From Trissonchulus latispiculum (Eukaryota > Nematoda > Enoplea > Enoplida > Ironidae): a stretch of DNA of 64,000 bases. Positions 56,261 through 64,000 of this stretch are shown here, piece after piece. The first letter of the stretch is position 1; every line of letters begins with the position of its first letter. The stretch lies in contig JASAND010015551.1 of the NCBI GenBank assembly GCA_030248195.1, forward strand, positions 96,219 through 160,218, given 5' to 3'. The notes under the pieces were generated by a model, which was not told the origin of the DNA, did not search any database, and saw only the letters and a list, made by a program, of their open reading frames with translations. Made by a program: the position numbers and the translations under genes.

Positions 56261-58573
56261 AAAAAAAGGATTAAGTGGAGGGTAGGGATATACATGGTTA
56301 AATACGGGACGGGGGCCTACGGGTGGAAAAATTTAATATAAATAAGCAAAAGGCCACAAGTTCACAAGTATAAGGCACACTGGCCAATACAACACAACAT
56401 AAGAGCCCGATTAATTGAGGGAAGAGGAGACGCGAGCCAAGGGCTACTGCTGCCTAGAGAGTATCCAGGCAACCAGCGACCGTAGACTGCGCCGAAATCA
56501 AAGAAATTAAAAATATAAGCTACGGAGTCTAAAATGCCGGTCCGGGGTTGACCGCCCACCCTTGCCTTGCCATAAGCAAGACACAGACGGCAAGCAACCA
56601 CGGACCCGCCTAGGTACGGTACAATGAAATACCCATGGTACTATTACCTAAGTAAAATGACCGTTAAAGTTGTGTGAAAAAGTGAAGGGAAAAAGGTAAA
56701 AAGGGTAAAAGAATTTGAAAGAATACGAGGTAAAACCAAGTCCTCGAGTACCCTCCAGCAAACCCAAGAAAACATTCGCAAGAATTTAGAAAATTTAGGC
56801 AATGATTTGTCGTAGCAAAAGAGGGAAACACAAGAATTTCACGAAAAAGAAGGTGGTCCAGGGTACTCGAGCAGTTAGACATCTTTATCCCCCCAAAACC
56901 ACACATAGCAGCTTAGTAGATGAAAACACGCAAGCACCCCTGCCAGTACGGGCCAAGGACATAAGTACGACCCGCATCGCGTACATGATGAGCCGCTGCC
57001 CGGAGGACCCAAACAACCTATTCCAGCAACAATGCAGAGAAAAGCTTTCAACGGTGAAATATACAATTTTTCCGTGACGAATTTTTTCTAGGAGCATTAC
57101 GTATTCCTATGTTAAAATTTACCGCGAACTGGGACTCCTGCTGGACCAGACAAGGGATCCTTAGCCCCACAGCGCAGAACCGCGGAGTCCCCGACTGATC
57201 AACAGGAGACAGTTTGCGCGAACGTCAACCCGGTTTTAGAAGCTAAAATACCCCGTTTGCCCCTCAGTACCGAAAGGGCCCGGCTCGTCATTCCTACTAG
57301 AGTCACACTTGATTTTGAAACAGAATTTTTTCCAAACAAGGCAAAAAATATTTTTAGAGGAGCAAAGAGTTTTCCAACAAGCATAAGAGATCACGAACCC
57401 AACCCCACATTCAATACAGTACAATCATAGTACACAAATACCATATATCCGGACCTGGACCCGTACCGGCAAACCAAGGGGATAGGAACCTAAAACACAA
57501 AACAAAGCTAATTAGTCACAAAGTTACCGAAATTTTAGGTTAAGAATTGTTAACTGATTAAAAACAAAGTTAGTTAAACATGAACGTATAAACTAGTACG
57601 AATCTAGCCGAACCATGTAGCTGACAAGGATATGAAAGAGGCCCCGGATGCCCTCCGAGAGAATCCAAAGACACTCCTGTAGACTTTACGAGACTTAGGT
57701 AGTCCAATAAATGAAGTAAGGAAAACATTTTGGAAACATTTATGACAAAAATTAATTTTAAAGAGCAAACTTTAAAAAGAACGCAAATACAAAAGACGAT
57801 ACAAAAAGAAGGTACGAATAAAGGTACTACGAAAGGCATCCCGGCCTCAAAACCAAATTCATGCACGGATGTAAAAACCGAAAATTAATGACAATAAACA
57901 CTACGTGTTCTCCCGCGTACACTGTATAATTTACGTAGAAATTTTCACCTTCAATTTGAGATTGGAAATAGATATGGCCCTGAACCGACCTTAGCGCCAT
58001 AGCCGGTCCAAGGGAGTATTTTTGAAGAAAGAAACATTGAAGTAAGTTTATCACAGAAAAAACACCATTTACATTTTAGCCATGCCACGGAGCAAAGCGC
58101 CTCGGGCCGTCTATAGCCAACCCGGAGCGCTCTAGCCAAGCACAGTAGTAATCCAAAAACTCTTACCAACAATATTCAAAACATAGATAGATCCGTGTTA
58201 GGTCCTGTGAATTCTTTCACTCCGGAGGATGGTCCTGAATCCAATCCGACAACCGTTGCTCACTGAAATCAGTTGGATCAATGGAGGAAGACATGCGATC
58301 TTAAATTAGAAATAAAACTTGCAAATGTGCTGATGGCAGGGAAATTGTGACCAGTTAGGTGTACGTGAAAAGAAGTGCATTATTAAAATATAAGACGGTT
58401 ATAGTGCTAAGCTGAAAGTGTAGGGTGTAAGTTCAAAAGTGTATACCTAAACTTATGGTCCTAAAACTGAATAAAATAGGCAATAGTACCGGAGGTATAA
58501 AAGACAAAATGTGGAGGTTCCGGAAATATATAAAATTAAAAAAATTTAAATCGAATTGAAATAGAAATTGTAT
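56261..58573. other. No gene recognised
   Basis: Moderately AT-rich. A 91-codon plus-strand frame at 56802-57077 has no family signature and no splice context. No mobile-element ends were found. Confidence 0.4.
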
Positions 58574-59920
58574 GTACGTGCAATATTGAAAAGCGTGCAA
58601 TTTTGAAATTGCACGATGTTTCCGTGCAATTTTAAAATTGCACTGGCGGAACCGTGCAATATTGAAATACAAAATTTCAAGCCTCTGGTTTTGATTTAAT
58701 TGTATAAATGATAGCTCTCAATGCGAAAATTTGCACCATTTGTGTATTTAGCAAATTAATTTACGTTAACAAGTTGTAACTTTTGGTTAAAAGTTGAGTA
58801 AGTGTTCCTGCTATTTACTGTTTTCAACAATCAACATCAATATAAACATCCAAATTTTGAAATATTTTGAAAAACTTGTAGCAGATTTGACACAAAGTCC
58901 AGAGTTGGAAGTGGACATTTAAAATTTGACCAAAATGGTTCCAAAATTTTTGGGGGACTTGTTAAGCTTTAAAGACGGGACAAAATCTTCATGGTTTTAA
59001 AATGTTGGTTAATTTTATTAAAAGATTTGATCAGAAAGGAAACTAAAAATCCTGGCAAATTAATGAAATTTGAGATACCAGGAACAATGAACAAATTAAC
59101 AATTTATAATGAAAAGCTAAAAAACTGGAGACTCTACAAATGAATTCAATAAATCCACGGCACAAATGGTGCAAATTTTCTTGTTAAATTGAAAGCTCAC
59201 TTACGCCCTTTTGCCCATTTTTGGTAAGGACGACATGAAAGTTTATGAGTAAAACATAAGGGGAGAAAGGGCGTAAGGTGTTTTAAGCCCTTTTGCCAGA
59301 ACAACTTTGAAGGTTTTTGCAATTGCGCCGCAGTGACAAAAGCCTATAGAGGCCTTATCTTAAGGAATTTCAAATAGGTCTTTTCGCCAAATGAAAGTTT
59401 AATGTGTACAGAACCCGATTTTGCAAAAAAAACGAAAAATGGCCGTTTGGACTAGATACGCCCTTTTGCCAGAACAGTCGCGAGTGTTAAATCTGCTACA
59501 AGTTTTTCAAAATATTTCAAAATTTGGATGTTTATATTGATGTTGATTGTTGAAAACAGTAAATAGCAGGAACACTTACTCAACTTTTAACCAAAAGTTA
59601 AAACTTGTTAACGTAAATTAATTTGCTAAATACACAAATGGTGCAAATTTTCGCATTGAGAGCTATCATTTATACAATTAAATTAAAAACAGAGGCTTGA
59701 AATTTTGTATTTCAATATTGCACGGTTAGTCCCGTGCAATTTTAAAATTGCACGGAAACTCCATGCAATTTCGAAATTGCACGGCAGTTTCCGTGCAATT
59801 TTAAAATTGCACGATAAGACCATGCAATTTCAAAATTGCACGGAAACATCGTGCAATTTCAAAATTGCACGGAAACATCGTGCAATTTCAAAATTGCACG
59901 CTTTTCAATATTGCACGTAC
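58574..59920. mobile_element. Long hairpin element with arrays of a 20-bp palindrome
   Basis: The arms begin GTACGTGCAATATTGAAAAG and are mirrored at 59920. They include TGATAGCTCTCAATGCG and TGTTTATATTGATGTTGATT pairs, so each arm exceeds 300 bases. Next to the ends are arrays of GTGCAATTTTAAAATTGCAC-type palindromes: two full units on the left (58595-58642) and six on the right (59734-59900) with 8-11 base spacers. The centre (58890-59480) is unique and non-coding. Confidence 0.85.
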
Positions 59921-59939
59921 CATACATACAATCGTAGAG

Positions 59940-61479
59940 TTTGATTAGTCAGTACACTACCAACTTTACACCCCTCCCCCCCCCCACGACCCACCCAAAC
60001 CTCCCCCTAAAACCATAGGTGTACCACCTGTTTGGGTTGGGGGGGGGAGTAGAAGGTCCAAATTTGGCTGGGGGACGGGGGACGGGGACGGGGGACGGGG
60101 GTCTGGCCTCTCCGTGGGGGGGGGTCTCACAGGGGGCAAACTGTAGCCTGGTACACCTATGCCTAAAACATTCTTCTATTTTTATGCCAAAAATCGCATT
60201 TTCAGCCATTGCTAATGCCGAAACACATGAAATCAGTAAGTAACTTTAACATTAGAGTGTTTTTAAACTTGATTTCTCGCGATAATAAACACATTAAGCC
60301 AAAAATTGCAAAAATTTGGACTTTTGAAAAAGAAAATACCAAAAGAGACGCGGCCCCCTGACTTTTGAAAAACTTGAAAATTACCAAAAGCCCAATTTTG
60401 ACCAATTTCGGCCCGGGGCACCCCCCGTTTTTGAAAAACTTTAAATTTCCAAAAGCCCAATTTTTTTTGACCATTTTCGGCCGGGGACTCCCTTTGGGGG
60501 GGGGGCCCATTTCTAGAAAACAATTAGAAAAATATGTCAATTGTTTTCTCATTATTTTCTCATTTATTTCTGTAATGTTTTCTGATTGTTTTCCAATTAA
60601 TTTCTAATTATTTTCTAATTGTTTTCTATATTTTATCTAATTGTTTTCTGGAATGCCAGTCCAGTGTCTAGTTTTTTTTTGTTTTATATTTAATTTTAAT
60701 TTCTTTTTTTTTTTCTTTTTTTTTTATTGTTGTTTCTTTTGCAAGAGATATTATTTTTTTTCTTTTTGTCTTTTATTTTTTTTTTATTTTTTTTTATTTT
60801 TTTTTTGTTTTATTTATTTATTGCTGTTGAAATATAAATGAATAGCACCCACTTAATATTTTTTCTGGTGTTTTCCTATCCGATTTACTATTCGTCCTGC
60901 CGTCGTCAATATCCAAACCCCTCATTTTGGCGGGCTGCCCCCAACTCGTCCCATTACTCTCCATGGGTTTCTCAACTCTCATAGTAAGATGCTCGGAAAT
61001 AGTCAATTTTTAAGAATTTTGGGTTTAAAAGTTTCACATTTTCTGCTTCATCGGAAGTTTTTGATCCATAATCGTCTAATTTGCTGCTAAAACTGACTGT
61101 TTGCGAGCACGTTTTAGCTTATATATATATAGCTCTTTAAAAACATATATGTATATATTATTTTTCGCGAAGTTTGCGACAGGTAGCAATTTTCGCCAAA
61201 GTTGGCGTATTTCGCGCAGACATTTCACGAAAAAATTGAATTGGCGCGGATATTCATGGGAGGTTAGCAGAGCTGTACTTTAGCAAAGTCAAGCTTTCTG
61301 TGAAAAATCCGCGAAGTTCGCCAAATCTGATGAAAATCCCTACGGCTGGAGGCCCCTTCGAATTCGACAATCGACAGAATAGAGCCGATCCTGCAGGAAA
61401 GCTTTAACCCACCGGGATATGCATCTGGGCACCCCGGCAAGCGACATCGCCCGCAGCAGACCATAGTGAACCATACCAT
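59940..61479. other. Low-complexity and unassigned sequence
   Basis: C- and G-run stretches (59970-60125), then AT-rich sequence with repeated ATTGTTTTC words (60500-60650) and a T-rich stretch at 60670-60830. No gene seen. Confidence 0.5.
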
Positions 61480-61645
61480 ATAAGGTGCCCAGAAAGTGCC
61501 AAATTTTAAGGATTTTTGGCCAAATTTTTTTCAGGCTGTGCCGGAATTTTTTGGTCAAAAATCGTCTATTTAGGCACTAAAACTTGAGTTTTGAGCACGT
61601 TTAGCTTATTTATAGCAGTATATACGTATACGTATACGTCGAAAA
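61480..61645 (+). repeat. Dispersed repeat copy
   Basis: TAAGGTGCCCAGAAAGTGCC and GCACTAAAACTTGAGTTTTG match the copy at 25668-25830 and the reversed one near 16290-16480, both of which lie in laminin introns. Confidence 0.65.
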
Positions 61646-62248
61646 CACGCAATGTTTTACCTTATTTTAGTCCATTTTATTCCCCCCACCTCAGGTCCTC
61701 CCATTTTTGACCTAGAGAAAATCCAGCCAGTACAGCCTGTACGTAGTAGTCTAATTTTTGAGTTCAACGGAAATGAACGCATATTTTACTTTTAAAAAAT
61801 TTTGTACACCTTGGGCAGAAATTGTTCTGCACGCTTATCTAAATTTGTTTCTACCAGCGTTAGTCCAACCATCGTCCGTTTGACTGTTTTAAATGGTTAA
61901 TATACGTATATATATGTGTATATAGCCTAGGTTTTTGTTTTGAGCCACAAACTGCGAAATTGTGCAATTTTATCTTATCTTGAGACAAAATCTTTAAAAA
62001 TCGCCTGCTTGCCTAACTACTAAAGGTGCAACGGATCGATCTATAACTTGTGCAGAGGAAGAATTTGCCATCATTACAGATGTTTTCAAAACGTTTCTTG
62101 CCCAACCCAGTCAAAAGTTACGTGAGTCCAAACGTTTGGTGAAATTTTTGGACAGTTGGACCAAAAAGTAGGAATCATTTTCAAAATGTCAAAAAAGAGC
62201 AGGAGTGAACGAATGACTATATCTTTGCACGCATCGGTAGAGTTGTAA

Positions 62249-63342
62249 ATTTTGGAGCTCATAGATCCAACCGAGGACGCAGGAGGCGGGTGAGTTTTTT
62301 GATCAGCTATATAGGTACGACGTATTACGATGTATTACGTATATATATACGTATATATATATATACGTATATATGTACGTATTAGGGATGGGCGCGGAAA
62401 AAAGGACTGGAAAAAAAGGTTTTTTCCGTTTTTTTCCATTTTTTTCCGATGGGGTGGAAAAAATGGAAAAATATTCCTAACGTTATTTTGACGATTTTTA
62501 CAATAAAATATCATGTTTTCTGAGCTTTTCCAGCAATTTCACACTATTTACAACCTTTTCCGTGGGTCATAGTAGGTGGGGGTATGCTAAATCTGACAAA
62601 ATTGTATTTGGGTTGTTTCGATGCATCGGAAAAAAATGGAAAAATATTCGGGACATGTTCTGAAAGTTAATTTATAACATCGGAACATTAAGAAACCATC
62701 AAAAACAGTGTTTAATGAGGTAAGAATACGATATTCATACATTTGAGCTAACTTTGGGATTTAGCGTTTTTCCCTTGGAATGTGAAAATGATTGCGTAAC
62801 TCAGGTAGAGTTAATAATTCTATACCTAACAGTGGAGTGTTCAACCAAAACAGTTAAAATATATATCTGGAATTGTTTACTTTACGGAGCGTGTTACCCT
62901 ACGAAAACCACAAACTAGGTCTAGTAGAACCGCCAAAGTATATGTACAGAAGTGACCTGTCCTCTGGTTTAACAGCGTCACCCGCTGAAAATATTTGATT
63001 CCTGTAACCACTACTGGAATCTGTCTAAGCGCTTGTGTAATTGCATTACCCCTGTGGGGCTACAAATATCGTGAAAACTGCTTCTGTGCATGCAAAAACA
63101 TGAAATAACGCAACTTTTAGCACATTGTGTAATTTTGGAGTGACCGGAAAAAAAGGAAAAAAATGGAAAAAAATGGAAAAAACCGGAAAAAAGGTTTTTT
63201 TCCGGCAATCTTTTTTTTCGGCAAAAAAACCACCGTACGTATGTATGTATATATAGCCGTGGGGTGAAAAGACCTACCCTCATTTTGAGAGGAAAACCCA
63301 CCCGCCTCCTGTGTCACGAGTTGGAGGTATGAGCTCTAAAAT
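62249..63342. mobile_element. Inverted-repeat element containing GGAAAAA-rich segments
   Basis: GAGCTCATAGATCCAAC and CAGGAGGCGGGTGAG on the left are mirrored by CCCGCCTCCTGTG and TTGGAGGTATGAGCTC on the right. Inside, two stretches (62395-62470, 63145-63220) consist of repeated GGAAAAAA and TTTTTTCC words. TACGTATATA microsatellite lies near 62337-62385. No coding sequence. Confidence 0.6.
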
Positions 63343-64000
63343 ATACCAGGAGAAAGCGCGACTTTTTCTAAATTAACTTTTCTTTCTAACCCCTAAGTGC
63401 GCCCCTGAGCAAAAATTAGATCGGGCCGATGCACCGTTGGGGGGGGACACGGGGAAAACACACTTTGGAGAGAAAACCGACCAATTTTTTTTGAAAAATT
63501 TTACCAAATCAACGGAAACAATACGTGGCTATAGTGTTGTTGAGGACACTACGTCATCCTATGCTGTCAGATTTGGGCAATTTGAAGTGAGTGGGTTTAT
63601 TTTCCCCCATTTGGGGTTTTCCCCCGCTACTTTTTGCATTATGCCGGCCTAACGGAACAAACAACCTAGAGAAGTGCAAATGTGTTTAAAAGAAAGTTCT
63701 AGCACGCCAAGTACGATAGTATATAAAGTTCTCAGCTAGGCCCTATAACAGAAAAGTTTCAGCCAAAATCCGAAAATGTGGATTTTCCCCTGTGCTATAC
63801 ACTTTTCTAAAAATAAGCTACGCAAAATTTCAAAATTTTAGATTTTGGAGGTGTCTTGGCTGGTCTTATTCTACGGGGGGGGGGCGGGGCCCCATCGCAA
63901 AAGCACCCTTCCCCCAAGATCAACTTAGTAGTGCTTTAGTTGAAAAATCCATAAAACTAACGTTATTTGCCTTTCTGCAACTTTTAGAAAACAATCAGAA
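63343..64000. other. No gene recognised
   Basis: AT-rich sequence with a G/C run near 63877. A 71-codon plus-strand frame (63437-63652) has no recognisable signature. Confidence 0.4.

Noticed and set aside
56802..57077. 91-codon plus-strand frame as a gag-like protein
   Set aside because: No zinc knuckle or other retroelement feature, and no flanking LTR.
59734..59900. CRISPR-like array of palindromic repeats with short spacers
   Set aside because: Spacers are 8-11 bases and similar to one another, repeats vary, the array sits inside a transposon-like hairpin, and this is an animal genome. No cas genes.
60660..60841. 66-codon Phe-rich plus-strand frame
   Set aside because: Translation of a T-rich low-complexity stretch.

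Overview
The window is animal nuclear DNA and carries one large multi-exon gene on the minus strand: a laminin alpha chain of the alpha-3/5 (LAMA5) type. I read 53 coding exons, about 7.8 kb or roughly 2,600 codons, from a start codon at 39996 down to position 64. The gene runs off the left edge before the C-terminal LG domains. Nearly every exon has GT/AG borders and joins its neighbour in phase. The dense short introns, AT-rich background, abundant MITEs and tRNA-derived SINEs fit an invertebrate, possibly an early-branching one, but the sequence does not let me name the group.

Protein order: signal peptide and LN domain (exons 1-4, 39996-28728); first LE array (exons 5-15, to 21399); LAMA5-type domain IVb (exons 16 to early 29, 20153 to about 13400); second LE array (exons 29-33, to 11376); L4 domain (exons 34-36, 10965-9274); third LE array (exons 37-44, to 6353); coiled coil (exons 45-53, 6080-64). 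The oddest feature of the gene is a tight cluster of about eight reading-frame breaks in exons 14-21 (22.0-17.2 kb); I found none in the other exons.

The introns are full of mobile DNA. Intron 2 (32452-39052) holds a tandem array of six 410-bp units, each carrying a MITE, followed by a four-element nest in which target-site duplications fix the order of insertion. Intron 3 holds a second copy of the nest's outermost element. Other introns hold hairpin MITEs, SINEs, minisatellites and poly-G stretches.

Right of 40 kb I see no intact protein gene. There is a decayed BEL/Pao retrotransposon (about 50780-46704, minus strand), a broken SGNH-hydrolase-like reading frame (46272-45419), three copies of a roughly 1-kb element with TTAA target duplications, a tRNA-Thr-like gene between inverted repeats (55024-54952), a long hairpin carrying arrays of a 20-bp palindrome (58574-59920), and long stretches of AT-rich or G-run sequence that I cannot assign.
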